64,000 nucleotides of DNA from the NCBI GenBank assembly GCA_016185245.1, contig JACPNZ010000005.1, positions 124,001 through 188,000 of the forward strand, written 5' to 3'. Of the stretch, positions 30,745 through 42,758 are shown piece by piece (position 1 is the stretch's first letter; each line of letters begins with the position of its first letter). The translations under genes and the position numbers were made by a program. The notes under the pieces were generated by a model that searched no databases, was not told where the DNA came from, and saw only the letters and a program-made list of their open reading frames with translations. Origin of the DNA: Hyphomicrobiales bacterium (GTDB lineage Bacteria; Pseudomonadota; Alphaproteobacteria; Rhizobiales; Aestuariivirgaceae).

Positions 30745-32307
30745 TCAGTTGGCCTGGCGGCGCAGGAAGGCCGGAATCTCCAGCTGGTCGTCATCAAGCG
30801 CCGGATCGACGTGGGGCGGCTGGGGTGCCGGTTGCGCCTGGGCCCGCGGCTGGGCTGCCGCCTGCGGGCGCGGCGCCTGCTGCTGGACCGACATGGTAGG
30901 CTCCCGTTGGGCCGGGGCGGGATCGCCCTTGCGACCAAGACCGACGCTGGCCAGGCGCTCGAACAGGCCCTTCTTCTTGCGCGCCGCATGATCGGCGATC
31001 TGCTCGATGCGGTTCTGCTGGGCGGCGATCTGCTTCTGGGCGATCGGCGGGAATTCCTCGATCGCCGGCATGCGCTGGGCCCGGGGGGCGGCGCGGACCT
31101 GCGGCTCGGCGGCGGTGGCCGGTTCTTGGGCAATTTCGGCGGCCGCCTCGGGTGCCGCCTGGACCGGCATCTGTATCTGGGTCGGTTGGGCCTGCGGCGT
31201 GGCGCGCGCCGCCATGGGCGCCGGCGAAATCGGCTTCTTCACCGGGATCGTCTGCTTGCCGTGGAATCCGAAGACCGGGCGGGTCGGCTGCGGCTCCTCG
31301 GCCCGCTCGGCCTGGGTCTCGTCCTTGCCGGCGGCTCCCGCCTCCATGGCCAGGCCGGTGGCGACGACGGAAACACGCATGGTGCCTTCCAGCGATTCAT
31401 CGAAGGTGGCGCCGAGAATGATGTTGGCTTCCGGATCGACTTCCTCGCGGATGCGGGTGGCGGCTTCGTCGACTTCATAGAGAGTGAGGTCCGGACCGCC
31501 GGTGATCGAGATCAACAGGCCCCGGGCGCCGCGCATCGACACATCGTCGAGCAGCGGATTGGAAATCGCCGCCTCGGCCGCCTCGATGGCGCGCTTTTCG
31601 CCGGTCGCTTCGCCTGTCCCCATCATCGCCTTGCCCATCTCGCTCATGATGGCGCGGACGTCGGCGAAGTCGAGATTGATCAGGCCTTCCTTGGTCATCA
31701 GCTCGGTAATCGAGGCAACCCCCGAATAGAGCACCTGGTCGGCCATGGCGAAGGCGGCGGCAAAGGTCGTCTTCTCGTTGGCCACCCGGAACAGGTTTTG
31801 GTTGGGAATGACGATCAGGGTGTCGACATGCTTGGCGAGGAGCTCGATGCCGCGGTCGGCGGTCAGCATGCGGCGGACGCCCTCGAAGTGGAAGGGCTTG
31901 GTCACCACCCCCACCGTCAGGATGCCCTGCTCCTTGGCGGCCCGGGCGATGACGGGGGCAGCGCCCGTGCCGGTACCGCCGCCCATCCCGGCGGTGATGA
32001 AGGCCATGTGGGCGCCGGCCAAATGGTCGAGGATTTCGGGAAGTGCCTCCTCGGCGGCAGCTGCGCCGATCTGCGGCTGGGAGCCGGCGCCTAGTCCCTG
32101 AGTAAGAGCGGTTCCCATCTGCACCCGCCGCTGGGCGGCGTTCTGCATCAGCGCCTGGGCGTCGGTGTTGGCGACGACGAACTCGACGCCCTCCAGCCGG
32201 CTTTCGATCATGTTATTGACGGCATTGCCGCCGGCCCCGCCGACACCGAAGACGGTGATACGGGGTTTCAGATCCTGCAGATTAGGAACGGTCAGATTGA
32301 TTGTCAT
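30745..32307 (-). CDS. ftsZ: Cell division GTPase FtsZ
   Basis: This tubulin-like GTPase polymerises at midcell and recruits the divisome. The 520-residue protein has the N-terminal [16 protein letters not shown], the tubulin signature [13 protein letters not shown] (near residues 108-120) and a GTPase/T7-loop region [15 protein letters not shown]. After the conserved core (about 320 residues) comes a Pro/Ala/Gln-rich linker of about 190 residues, common in alphaproteobacteria. The C-terminal conserved peptide [12 protein letters not shown] binds FtsA and other partners. The ATG at 32307 matches the family start; an earlier in-frame codon adds a spurious 16 residues. Confidence 0.97.
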   Translation of the reverse strand: MTINLTVPNLQDLKPRITVFGVGGAGGNAVNNMIESRLEGVEFVVANTDAQALMQNAAQRRVQMGTALTQGLGAGSQPQIGAAAAEEALPEILDHLAGAHMAFITAGMGGGTGTGAAPVIARAAKEQGILTVGVVTKPFHFEGVRRMLTADRGIELLAKHVDTLIVIPNQNLFRVANEKTTFAAAFAMADQVLYSGVASITELMTKEGLINLDFADVRAIMSEMGKAMMGTGEATGEKRAIEAAEAAISNPLLDDVSMRGARGLLISITGGPDLTLYEVDEAATRIREEVDPEANIILGATFDESLEGTMRVSVVATGLAMEAGAAGKDETQAERAEEPQPTRPVFGFHGKQTIPVKKPISPAPMAARATPQAQPTQIQMPVQAAPEAAAEIAQEPATAAEPQVRAAPRAQRMPAIEEFPPIAQKQIAAQQNRIEQIADHAARKKKGLFERLASVGLGRKGDPAPAQREPTMSVQQQAPRPQAAAQPRAQAQPAPQPPHVDPALDDDQLEIPAFLRRQAN

Positions 32308-32512
32308 GAATGGCGCCCGGAAATTGATTTGCCGGAAACCATGTTTGTTACCCAAACCATAACAAATGGTTAACGAACGCTAACCAAGCCCGGCAAATTC
32401 GAATCAAAGTGAATCGGAATGGCTCTACGGCTTAATCCTGGCTTCAGACTTGGGGCGCAATTCCGCTGTGGCGGCTTTGGTATCGGGCCACGAGCCTCAC
32501 AACGCCGCGGTC

Positions 32513-33838
32513 TCAAAAACTCTCGGCGATCCAGCGCCCCATCTTGCGCATGTAGCCGTGCTGGGCGCGCCGGATTTCGTGGGCCTTGTGCTGCGGCAGG
32601 GCGTAATGGACGTCGGGTTTGACGGCGTATTTGAGCAGCCCCACCGCCACCGCAAAGCCTGGTGTGTGGGCCGATTCCGGCATGCCGGTCATCGGCGTCG
32701 GCAGGCCCAGGCGAACCTGGCGGTCGAGCCACTGGGCCGCCACTTCGCGGGTCCCGGTGAGCTGGCTGGCGCCTCCGGTCAAAACCACCCGGCGGCCGGC
32801 AAAGTGCGCCGCCCCACAGGCCTCGATCCGGTCGCGCACCAGTTCGAAAATCTCCTCGAGCCGTGGCCGGATGATGCCGGTCAGCATTGACTTCGGCACC
32901 TTCTGCACCGTGTCGACGCCACGCTCGCCAAGCAGCGGCACCGAGATCATCTCGCGCTCGTCGACCTGGGAGGCAAGGGCACTCCCCCACAGGGTCTTCA
33001 TGCGCTCGGCGTGGGCAATGGTGGTCGACAGCCCGCGGGCGATGTCGTTGGTGATATGCTGGCCGCCGAGCGAGACGACATCGGCGGCAACCAGATTGCC
33101 CTCGAAGAAGATGGCGAAGGAGGTGGTCGAGCCCCCCATGTCGATGACCGCGGCGCCAAGCGACATCTCGTCCTCGGCCAGCACCGCCTTGGCCGCCGCA
33201 TAGGGCGCCACGACGAAGCCGGCGGCGGTGAGATTGGCCCGCTCGATCGCCAGCGACAGATTGCGCAAGTGCGCCATCTCGACGGTCACCACGCCGAGCT
33301 CGAGGCCGAGGCTCGTAGCGAACATGCCGAGCGGCGACTTGACACCCCGGACATCGTCGAGCTGGTACTGGATCGGCGCCAGATGCAGGATGGCGCGGCG
33401 GCCGGGATCGACCTGGACCAGTACCGAGTTCAGCACCGTGTCGATGTCGCGGGACGTGACCTGGCCCGACGGAACGGCCTCGCTGGCGGCATAGAGGCGC
33501 GACAGCGGCCGGCCGCCCGAGACATTGACATGAACTTCCGAAATCGTCCGCTGGGCCATGCGTTCGGCCGCGTCGACGGCGAGCCGGATGGCGCGCTCGG
33601 CCTCATCGACATTGATGACGGCGCCAGCCCGCACCCCGCGCGACAGCTGATGGCCGACGCCCAGAATGCGCAGCGCGCTCAGCTCCTCGCCATCGGCCGA
33701 CCGGTGCCGCGATGGAACCGCCTCGGCGATCAGGCAACTGATCTTGGTGGAGCCCACATCAAGTGCTGCCACCACCCCGCCCTTCGCCGCTGCCGGGCCC
33801 CTGCCCGATCCCCTGGCGTGCAACTGCACCACGCTCAT
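32513..33838 (-). CDS. ftsA: Cell division protein FtsA
   Basis: This actin-like ATPase tethers FtsZ to the membrane. The 441-residue protein shows ALDVGSTKISCLIAE (phosphate 1), the 1C domain (VGHQLSRGVRAGAVINVDEAE), VIDMGGSTTSFAIF (phosphate 2) and VVLTGGASQLTG (adenosine loop). It ends in a short amphipathic helix MGRWIAESF for membrane binding. The ATG at 33838 has AAGGGG about eight bases upstream; an in-frame GTG at 33865 would overlap the end of ftsQ. About 200 bases separate its stop from the ftsZ start, leaving room for a separate ftsZ promoter. Confidence 0.95.
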   Translation of the reverse strand: MSVVQLHARGSGRGPAAAKGGVVAALDVGSTKISCLIAEAVPSRHRSADGEELSALRILGVGHQLSRGVRAGAVINVDEAERAIRLAVDAAERMAQRTISEVHVNVSGGRPLSRLYAASEAVPSGQVTSRDIDTVLNSVLVQVDPGRRAILHLAPIQYQLDDVRGVKSPLGMFATSLGLELGVVTVEMAHLRNLSLAIERANLTAAGFVVAPYAAAKAVLAEDEMSLGAAVIDMGGSTTSFAIFFEGNLVAADVVSLGGQHITNDIARGLSTTIAHAERMKTLWGSALASQVDEREMISVPLLGERGVDTVQKVPKSMLTGIIRPRLEEIFELVRDRIEACGAAHFAGRRVVLTGGASQLTGTREVAAQWLDRQVRLGLPTPMTGMPESAHTPGFAVAVGLLKYAVKPDVHYALPQHKAHEIRRAQHGYMRKMGRWIAESF

Positions 33839-33867
33839 CCACCCACCCCTTGACTCACCCAACACAC

Positions 33868-34701
33868 CTACTTCTTCGCCACCTCGTGCTGCAGCTCGGC
33901 CTCGGGCGTCACCTCGGCCACCGCCACGCTGATCCGCCCCGGCAGGCGCAGGTCGATCGAGCGAATGCCCTTCGACAGCAGCTGCTGGGTTTCGTCGAGC
34001 TTCTGCACTTCGGCGATCGCTCCCGCCCAGTCCTTTTCCGGCAGCAGGATCTTCACGCCATTGTCGAGATAGAGCGTCCAGCGCCGGTCGCCGACCCGGG
34101 CAGCCGCCCTGAGCTGCAACAATATGCCGGGAGTGGCTTCAAGTTGGTTAATCAGTTCCGCCGCCGCCCGTTGGGCGCCCTCGCCGGTGACCAGCGGCAG
34201 GCTGACCAGCTGCGACGCCGGCACGCCGCTCATCGCCACGCCGTCGCGGTCGATCACGTAGTAGACGTCGTCGCGCTGCCAGATGGCGAAGGGTTCGCGC
34301 TCGACCACCGAGATCTCCAATTGGTTGGGAAACAGGCGCTGCACCTTGGCCGATTTCACCCAGTCGAGATTTTCCAGAATGCGGCGGGCGAGCCCCGCAT
34401 CGAAACCGATGAGCGAGCCACCCGGCGTGACGTCGATCGCCGACAGCACGGTCTCCGGATCGTGCCGAACGAGGCCTTCGATCTTGATGTCGCCGGCGCC
34501 GAGGCCAACGAGCTCCGCCATCTTGCCGGGAAGCCTCGCCCACGGGCTGCCGTCATAGTCGAGATAGCCGCCACGCACCACCGCATGGGCAATGCTCAAC
34601 AGCAGGAAGGCCACGGCGGCGGCGCGGGCGGCAAAGCGCACCTTGCGGCGTTGGCCCCAGGCCAGGGCTTCATGCGGCTCGGGAAGGGAGATGCGAAACA
34701 T
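33868..34701 (-). CDS. ftsQ: Cell division protein FtsQ
   Basis: This is a bitopic divisome protein linking cytoplasmic and periplasmic components. After a short basic cytoplasmic tail there is one membrane helix (AAAVAFLLLSIAHAVV), then a POTRA domain beginning IKIEGLVRHDPETVLSAI. The beta domain includes VVEREPFAIWQRDDVYYVID and ends with SIDLRLPGRISV. I prefer the ATG at 34701, just past the ddl stop and preceded by AGGTAGA; an ATG at 34725 overlapping ddl is the alternative and adds eight residues. Confidence 0.93.
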   Translation of the reverse strand: MFRISLPEPHEALAWGQRRKVRFAARAAAVAFLLLSIAHAVVRGGYLDYDGSPWARLPGKMAELVGLGAGDIKIEGLVRHDPETVLSAIDVTPGGSLIGFDAGLARRILENLDWVKSAKVQRLFPNQLEISVVEREPFAIWQRDDVYYVIDRDGVAMSGVPASQLVSLPLVTGEGAQRAAAELINQLEATPGILLQLRAAARVGDRRWTLYLDNGVKILLPEKDWAGAIAEVQKLDETQQLLSKGIRSIDLRLPGRISVAVAEVTPEAELQHEVAKK

Positions 34702-34705
34702 GGTT

Positions 34706-35647
34706 CTACCTGTCGAGGGATGCATCGTCGACCATCCAGGTCACGAGTTCGGGAAAACTGTGGCCGGCGTGGGCGGCGAGTTCCGGCACCAGCGAGGTGC
34801 CGGTCATGCCCGGCTGGGTGTTGATTTCGAGGAGGATCAGCTCGCCTTCGGCACCGGGCTTGTCGTTGTAGCGGAAGTCGGCCCGGCTCACCCCGCGGCA
34901 GCCCAGGGCCTTGTGGGCCATCAGCGAATATTGCTGGCACTTGCGGTAGATGTCGTTGGGGATGTCGGCCGGCAATATGTGCTGCGAGCCGCCCGGCGCA
35001 TATTTGGCGACATAGTCGTAGAAAACGCCCTTCGACACGATGTCGATGACGCCCAGCGCCACATCGCCGATCACCGCGCAGGTGAGCTCGCGGCCCGGCA
35101 CGAAGCGCTCGACCATGGCATGGCTGCCGAAGATTTCGCGCTGCTCCAGGACCATCACGGCGGGCCCGTTGGACGCGCTGGTGACGATATGCACGCCGAA
35201 GCTCGAGCCCTCGGCCACCGGCTTCACCACATAGGGCAGCGGCATCGGATGCTGGGTGGCGACGGTTTCGAGATCGACCAGCTTGCTTTCGGCCACCGGA
35301 ATGCCGGCGGCGCGGAACACCGTCTTGGAGAGTTCCTTGTGCATGGCGAGCGAGGAAGCGAGCACGCCGGAATGGGTGTAGGGGATTTCCAGGGTTTCGA
35401 GCATGGCCGAACAGCAGCCGTCTTCGCCCCATTTGCCGTGCAGCGCGTTGAAGGCAACGTCGGGGCGCAGGTCCTGGAGGATCGACACGATGCGGTCGCG
35501 CTTGACGTCGATCGGCACCACCTTGAAGCCCGCCTCGGCCAGGGCATGGGCGCAGGCGCCGCCGGAGGAAAGGCTCACCTGCCGTTCCGCCGACCAGCCG
35601 CCCATCAGCACCGCGACGGTCGTTTCGCTCGGCGCGCGCTTGACCAT
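34706..35647 (-). CDS. ddl: D-alanine-D-alanine ligase
   Basis: Ddl joins two D-alanines for the peptidoglycan pentapeptide. The 313-residue ATP-grasp enzyme has the N-terminal VAVLMGGWSAERQVSLSSG, the serine loop EGSSFGVHIV and the Mg/ATP-binding end LLEINTQPGMTGTSLVPE. It starts one base past the end of murB (ATG at 35647, murB stop at 35649-35651) and lies immediately before ftsQ, the standard order ddl-ftsQ-ftsA. Confidence 0.96.
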   Translation of the reverse strand: MVKRAPSETTVAVLMGGWSAERQVSLSSGGACAHALAEAGFKVVPIDVKRDRIVSILQDLRPDVAFNALHGKWGEDGCCSAMLETLEIPYTHSGVLASSLAMHKELSKTVFRAAGIPVAESKLVDLETVATQHPMPLPYVVKPVAEGSSFGVHIVTSASNGPAVMVLEQREIFGSHAMVERFVPGRELTCAVIGDVALGVIDIVSKGVFYDYVAKYAPGGSQHILPADIPNDIYRKCQQYSLMAHKALGCRGVSRADFRYNDKPGAEGELILLEINTQPGMTGTSLVPELAAHAGHSFPELVTWMVDDASLDR

Positions 35648-35648
35648 G

Positions 35649-36577
35649 TCAGCGGGCCTCCGCAGTGGAAAGCCCGATGCGCTTGATCTCCCATTCGAGA
35701 TCGACGCCCGAGGTCGCCTTGACCCTGGCCCGCACCTGCTCGCCCAGTTCCTCGATCTCGGCGGCGCTGGCGTTGCCTTCGTTAATCAGGAAATTGCAGT
35801 GCATTTCGGAAACCCGGGCGGCGCCGACGCTGGCGCCCCGCATGCCGGCCCGGTCGATCAGCTGCCAGGATTTCTGTCCTGGCGGATTCTTGAAGGTCGA
35901 GCCGCCGGTACGGGCTTTGACCGGCTGGGTCGCTTCTCTGGCTTCGGTGATCTTGTCCATCGCCGTAGCGATTGCCTTGGGATCGCCGGGCCGTCCCTGC
36001 AGCAGGGCTTCGGTGAAGATCAGCTCGTCCGGCGCGCCGCAGTGGCGGTAGGTGAAATGCATATCGGCGAGGCTCAAGCGGTGCAGGTTTCCAGAACGGT
36101 CGAGGCCCCGCGCGGCAACGAGGATGTCCCTGGTTTCCCCACCATAGGCTCCGCCGTTCATGCGCAAGGCGCCGCCGATGGTGCCCGGTATACCTCTCAG
36201 AAAGGTTAATGCATCGATACCGCGCTCCTGGGCGAAGCGGGCAACCCGAACGTCGGGAACCGCCGCGCCCACCCGGATGCGCGCCCCCTCCTCCACCGCC
36301 ATATCGGAAAAGCCGCGGCCCAGGCGGATCACCACGCCTTTGACACCGCCGTCGCGCACCAGGAGATTGGAGCCGACGCCGATCACCGTGACCGGCACGT
36401 CCGCGGGGCAGCTTTTGAGAAACTGGGCGAGATCGGCCTCGTCGGCCGGGCTGAACAGCACTTCCGCCGGTCCACCGACGCGAAACCAGGTGAGATCGGC
36501 AAGCGGCCGGTTGGCCTCGAGGCGGCCGCGCGACTGCGGCAATCGCTTCAGCAAGGCCTCGCCATCAATGGCCGCCA

Positions 36578-36578
<1 letters not shown>
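35649..36578 (-). CDS. murB: UDP-N-acetylenolpyruvoylglucosamine reductase
   Basis: This FAD enzyme reduces UDP-GlcNAc-enolpyruvate to UDP-MurNAc. The 309-residue protein has the FAD-binding segments [13 protein letters not shown] and [14 protein letters not shown], the [18 protein letters not shown] block and the catalytic serine in [10 protein letters not shown]-terminal Glu lies in [14 protein letters not shown]. The ATG at 36578 overlaps the murC stop by one base (TGATG), which indicates translational coupling. Confidence 0.96.
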
Positions 36579-37992
<1,414 letters not shown>

Positions 37993-37996
<4 letters not shown>

Positions 37997-39111
37997 GGGG
38001 TTCTTTTTCCTGCGAGTTGTTCGGTCAGATCGGCGAGGCGCCGGGCGGCATCGGGTTTTCCATGCCCAAGTGCCGCCGCGGCCGCCCGCCGCAATTCCTG
38101 CTCCTCACCCGTGAGTCGTGTCAGAAATGCGGCAAATTCCCGAGGCTCGAGCGAAGCCTGCGGCCGGACCCAGCCGGCCCCGGCGGCGGCGAAGCTTTCG
38201 GCATTGCGCAGCTGATCGTTGTCGATGGCGTGTGGCAGCGGCACCATCACGGCGGGCCTCCCGATCACCCCAAGTTCGGCGATGGTCGAAGCTCCCGCGC
38301 GGCAGAAAACCAGATGCGCCGCTGCGATGCGCTGCGGCATGTCCATGAAAAAGGGTTTTATCTCGAAGCGGAAGGAAAGCTTTGCGTAGGCAGCACGCAC
38401 CGCCTCCAGATCCTCGGGCCGCACCTGCTGGACGAGGTTGAGCCTGGCCCGCGTGGACGGTGTCATCGCGGCCATGACCTTCGGCATGAACTCGCCGAAG
38501 AAGCGCGCCCCCTGGCTGCCGCCGAAAACCAGCAGGTTGAACGGCCCATCGGCGCCAAGCGGCGGATAGGCTGCGGCCTTCTCGCCAAGCACAATGTCGC
38601 GCACCGGATTGCCGGTCACCACCAGCTTCGCCGCAGTCCCGGCGGGAAGGCCGATGAGCGTCGGAAAGGATGAGGCGACCCTGGTGGCAAAGCGCGCCAG
38701 CAACCGATTGGCCCGGCCCATGACCGCGTTCTGGTCGTGCACGCAGCAGGGAATGCCGAGACGAGCCGCAGCGAGGATCGGCGGAAACGACGGATAGCCG
38801 CCAAAGCCCACGACCGCCGCCGGATCGATCTCCTTCAGGAGGACGCGGGCGGCGCCGTAGCCGCGATAGAGCCGCAGAAGCCGACCCGGCAGTTTCAGGG
38901 GTTCGCCGAGGCTCAGCGTCGCCGACGGCACCACATGGGTCACTACCGCCGGAAAAGTCCTTCCATAGTCGGCCACCCGCTCGTCGGTCATCAGATGGAT
39001 GACGTGGCCCCGCCGCGTCAGCTCCTCGGCCAGCGCCTGGGCCGGAAACAGATGGCCGCCGGTGCCGCCCGCCGCCAGGACGATCGGTTTTCCGCCAGGC
39101 GGAGGCGCCAT
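37993..39111 (-). CDS. murG: MurG, lipid II-forming N-acetylglucosaminyltransferase
   Basis: MurG transfers GlcNAc from UDP-GlcNAc to lipid I on the cytoplasmic face of the inner membrane. The 372-residue GT-B protein has the N-terminal [18 protein letters not shown], the second glycine loop [15 protein letters not shown] and the UDP-GlcNAc-binding region [22 protein letters not shown] (glycosyltransferase family 28). It begins four bases past the ftsW stop and ends within the murC start (ATGA-type overlap). Confidence 0.97.
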
Positions 39112-39115
39112 GGTG

Positions 39116-40261
39116 TCAGGCCGGCATCGGCTGCAGGCTGAGGCCGGGAACCCGCACCCAGGGCCTTCTGCGGCCGAGCGCCAGCACCAGCCCCATGGCC
39201 AGCGCCATGCCGATGAGCGAGGAGCCGCCGTAGGAAATGAACGGCAGCGTCATGCCCTTGGCCGGCAGCAGCGCCACGTTGACGCCCATGTTGATGACCG
39301 TTTGGAAGCCGAAGATGATGCCGAGCCCGCTCATGGCGAGTGCCGGAAACGGATCCGGCTCCTCCTTGGCTTTCTGCAGGATGCGCAGCACGATGAAGGC
39401 AAAAAGCGCCATCAGCACCAGGCAGGCGACGAGCCCAAGCTCCTCGCCGACCACCGCGAAAGTGTAATCGGTATGGGCGTCGGGCAGTATCCGTTTGGCC
39501 ACGCCGCCGCCCGGCCCCGTCCCCATGAAGCCGCCGTTGCGGAAGGCCTGGATCGCCGTGTCGACCTGGAAGGTGTCGCCTTTGTCGGGATTGAGAAAGC
39601 GGTCGATGCGCGAAGCCACATGCGGCACCAGCCGATAGACGGCAACCACTCCCGCACCGACGAGACCCGCCAGTCCCACCACCACCACCCAGGGAATGCC
39701 ATAGACCAGCAGCATGGCGCCAAGGGTCAGCACGACGAGTGCGGTCTGGCCGAAATCCGGCTGCAGCACCAGGAGACCGACGAACATCGCGCCGAGAGCC
39801 AGCGCCACCACCAGGCCCGGCATTTCCGGCCGCCGCGTCTGTTCGGAGAGAAACCAGGCCGCCACCATGACGAAGCCGGGCTTGGCGAACTCCGAAGGCT
39901 GCAGCCCGAGGGGGCCGATATTGATCCAGCGTTGAGCGCCCTTGATTTCGGGGCCGACACGCAGCGCCGCAGCCATCAGCAGGATGGCGCCGAGGAACAG
40001 GATGAAGCCTACCCGCCGCGCCTGCGCCGGCGTTAGAAACGACAGGCCGAGCAATGCCAGCACCGCCGGCGCCAGGAAGACCAGCTGATTCCTGAAGAAA
40101 TGCAGGGAATCGAGACCGAGACGCTCGGCTACCGGCGGGCTTGCCGCCATGCTGATCAGGACCCCCGCCGCCATCAGCAGCAGGACCGCCGACATGAGCC
40201 CTCGGTCGACGGTGAACCACCATTGGGCGAGAAGCCCGCGATCGCTACGGTTGAGCAGCAT
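39116..40261 (-). CDS. ftsW: FtsW, septal peptidoglycan glycosyltransferase (SEDS family)
   Basis: FtsW polymerises glycan strands from lipid II at the septum together with FtsI. The 381-residue protein has about ten membrane helices, the SEDS segments FRNQLVFLAPAVL, GLQPSEFAKPGFVM and FQTVINMGVNVALLPAKG, and the signature LPFISYGGSSLI near residues 324-335. The large loop between the middle helices holds the proposed catalytic Asp region (YRLVPHVASRIDRFLNPDK). It overlaps the end of murD by 17 bases. Confidence 0.96.
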   Translation of the reverse strand: MLLNRSDRGLLAQWWFTVDRGLMSAVLLLMAAGVLISMAASPPVAERLGLDSLHFFRNQLVFLAPAVLALLGLSFLTPAQARRVGFILFLGAILLMAAALRVGPEIKGAQRWINIGPLGLQPSEFAKPGFVMVAAWFLSEQTRRPEMPGLVVALALGAMFVGLLVLQPDFGQTALVVLTLGAMLLVYGIPWVVVVGLAGLVGAGVVAVYRLVPHVASRIDRFLNPDKGDTFQVDTAIQAFRNGGFMGTGPGGGVAKRILPDAHTDYTFAVVGEELGLVACLVLMALFAFIVLRILQKAKEEPDPFPALAMSGLGIIFGFQTVINMGVNVALLPAKGMTLPFISYGGSSLIGMALAMGLVLALGRRRPWVRVPGLSLQPMPA

Positions 40262-41660
40262 CGGTTCCTCCTTGACTGGTCATCTGGGCGCCGGGAAGGC
40301 TTGCCACCGTCGCAACGAAGGCATCGCCGCGGACCTCGAAATTGGGATATTGATCGAACGACGCACAGGCCGGCGACAGGAGCACCACCGCTCCTCGCCG
40401 CTTCTCGGCTGCCGCATCGCGGGCCGCCGCGGCGACCGCCCGCTCCAGCGTCCCGCAGCGCGAAAACGGCCGGTCGCCGAGCGTTGCGGCGAATTCCTCC
40501 GTCGCCTGGCCGATGAGATAGGTCCGCACCACCCGGGAAAACAGCGGCCGCAGCGATTCGATGCCGCCGGCCTTGGCCAGCCCCCCGGCGATCCAGTAGA
40601 TCGTGTCGAAAGACGACAGCGCTTTCTCGGCGGCATCGGCATTGGTCGCCTTCGAGTCGTTGATGAAGGCAAGCTCCCCCACCCGTCCCACTTCCTGCAT
40701 GCGGTGGGCGAGGCCCGGAAAGCTCCGCATGCCCCTCTCGATCTCGGCCAGGCCGAGACCCAGCGCCCGCCCCGCCCCATAGGCCATGCAGGCATTCTGC
40801 CAGTTGTGCGCCCCGCGCAGTGCGGCCATGTCGCGGAGATCGATGCTTGCCACCTCTTGGCCGCCGCGCTTGTCGCGCAGGATGCCTTCGGGTGCCGAGA
40901 TACCGTCATCGAGCGTGATCAGCACCGAGACGCGGCGGAGATCGGCGCCGGTCGCGATGCGATCGGCGATTGCCGAGCACCAGGGATCGTCGACCCCGCA
41001 CAGCGCCGTCTGGCCAGCGTGCTGTCTGGCGAACATGCGGCCCTTGACGGCGGCATAGTTATCCATGCTGCCGTGGCGGTCGAGATGATCGGGCGAGATG
41101 TTGGTGAGGATGCCGGCATCGGGCGCCAGCCCCGGCATCAGGTCGATCTGGAAGGACGAGAGTTCCAGCACATAGAGGCGGTCGCTGACCGGCTGGCGCA
41201 TCAGGAACACCGCCGTGCCGATATTGCCGCCGATATCGACATCGCGGCCCGCCGCCTTGAACATGTGACCGGTGAGCGCGGTGGTCGTCGACTTGCCGTT
41301 GGTGCCGGTGATGGCGACGATCTTCGCCCCGGCACCGGCGGCCTCGCGCTGGAAGACCTCCGTGTCGCCGATCACCTCGACCCCGGCGTGGCGCGCCTTC
41401 TTCACCGTCCAGTGCGGCTCGGGATGGGTGAGCGGCACGCCTGGGCTCAGGATCACCGCATCGAGCCTGGCAAAATCGAGAGCGTGCAGATCGGACACCG
41501 GTTGCCCCGCCGCCCGGGCCTTCTCGACCGCCGGGGCGGAATCGTCCCAGGCATGCACCTCGGCGCCACCCAGACGCAGCGCTTCGATCAACGCCGTGCC
41601 GGAGCGGGCAAGGCCGAACACCGCCACCCTCTTGCCCTTGAATGTCTGCGCCGGAAACAC
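40245..41660 (-). CDS. murD: UDP-N-acetylmuramoyl-L-alanine--D-glutamate ligase
   Basis: MurD adds D-glutamate to UDP-MurNAc-L-Ala. The 471-residue protein has the N-terminal VAVFGLARSGTALIEAL, the P-loop AITGTNGKSTTTAL (near residues 115-128), the NISPDHLDRHGSMDNY block and FINDSKATNADAAEKAL in the C-terminal domain. It appears to start at a GTG (41660), seven bases after the mraY stop. Confidence 0.96.
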   Translation of the reverse strand: MFPAQTFKGKRVAVFGLARSGTALIEALRLGGAEVHAWDDSAPAVEKARAAGQPVSDLHALDFARLDAVILSPGVPLTHPEPHWTVKKARHAGVEVIGDTEVFQREAAGAGAKIVAITGTNGKSTTTALTGHMFKAAGRDVDIGGNIGTAVFLMRQPVSDRLYVLELSSFQIDLMPGLAPDAGILTNISPDHLDRHGSMDNYAAVKGRMFARQHAGQTALCGVDDPWCSAIADRIATGADLRRVSVLITLDDGISAPEGILRDKRGGQEVASIDLRDMAALRGAHNWQNACMAYGAGRALGLGLAEIERGMRSFPGLAHRMQEVGRVGELAFINDSKATNADAAEKALSSFDTIYWIAGGLAKAGGIESLRPLFSRVVRTYLIGQATEEFAATLGDRPFSRCGTLERAVAAAARDAAAEKRRGAVVLLSPACASFDQYPNFEVRGDAFVATVASLPGAQMTSQGGTDAAQP

Positions 41661-41667
41661 TGTCGTC

Positions 41668-42756
41668 TCACCTCAGCTTCAGCGTCGACAGGCCGAGCAG
41701 CGCCAGCACGAAGGCGATGATCCAGAAGCGGATGACGATGGTCGGCTCCTTCCAGCCCTTCTGCTCGAAATGATGGTGCAGCGGCGCCATGGCGAAGACC
41801 CGCTTTCCCGTCAATTTGAAGGAAACCACCTGGATGATGACCGAGGCGGTCTCCAGCACGAACAGCCCGCCGATGATGGCCAGCACGATTTCATGCTTCA
41901 CCGCCACGGCGATGGCGCCCAGAGCGCCGCCCAAGGACAGCGAGCCCGTGTCGCCCATGAAGATCATCGCCGGCGGCGCATTGAACCACAGGAAGCCGAG
42001 ACCGGCCCCGACGATGGCGCCGCTGATGATGGCAAGCTCGCCCGTGCCCCTGACGAAATGCAGCTGCAGATAGTCCGAGAAATTGAAGTTGCCGACGAGA
42101 TAGGAAATCAGACCGAAGCTCGCGGCGGCGATCATCACCGGCACGATGGCCAGCCCGTCGAGCCCGTCGGTCATGTTGACGGCATTGCCGGCGCCCACCA
42201 CCACGAAGACGCCGACGAAGATGAAGAACACGCCGAAATAGATGAGCGCGCCCTTGAAGAACGGCAGCGCCAGCGACATCGACAGGGGCTTGCCGCCGAT
42301 CCACATGAACGCAGCGACGGCGATCGCCGCGACGGCGACTTCGGCCAAGAGCCGCACCCTGCCGGAAAACCCCTTGGTCGAGGACTTGGTCACCTTCAGG
42401 AAGTCGTCGTAGAAGCCGATGGCGCCGAAGCCCATGGTCACGAACAACACCGCCCAGACATAGAGATTGCGCAAGTCCGCCCACAGCACGGTGGCCACGA
42501 AGATGCCGGAGAGGATCATCAGTCCGCCCATGGTGGGGGTGCCCTGCTTCTCGACGATGTGGCGCTGCGGTCCGTCGCTGCGGATGGGCTGGCCCCGTCC
42601 CTGCTTGAGTTTCAAAAGCGAGATGATGCGCGGCCCGAACAGGAAGACGAACAGCAGCGCGGTCAAAACCGCCGAGCCGGTGCGCGTCGTCTGGTAGCGG
42701 AACACGTTGAACGGCGAGAACTCGTCGGTCAGGCTGGTGAGGAGATAATACAGCAT
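41668..42756 (-). CDS. mraY: Phospho-N-acetylmuramoyl-pentapeptide transferase
   Basis: MraY makes lipid I by moving phospho-MurNAc-pentapeptide to undecaprenyl phosphate. The 362-residue polytopic protein has [11 protein letters not shown], the Asp pair in FYDDFLKV, the [13 protein letters not shown] loop and a C-terminal MAPLHHHFE segment with the conserved histidines. The ATG at 42756 matches the family start MLYYLLTSL; an upstream in-frame extension would overlap murF by almost 190 bases. The murF stop is three bases upstream. Confidence 0.97.
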   Translation of the reverse strand: MLYYLLTSLTDEFSPFNVFRYQTTRTGSAVLTALLFVFLFGPRIISLLKLKQGRGQPIRSDGPQRHIVEKQGTPTMGGLMILSGIFVATVLWADLRNLYVWAVLFVTMGFGAIGFYDDFLKVTKSSTKGFSGRVRLLAEVAVAAIAVAAFMWIGGKPLSMSLALPFFKGALIYFGVFFIFVGVFVVVGAGNAVNMTDGLDGLAIVPVMIAAASFGLISYLVGNFNFSDYLQLHFVRGTGELAIISGAIVGAGLGFLWFNAPPAMIFMGDTGSLSLGGALGAIAVAVKHEIVLAIIGGLFVLETASVIIQVVSFKLTGKRVFAMAPLHHHFEQKGWKEPTIVIRFWIIAFVLALLGLSTLKLR

Positions 42757-42758
42757 CG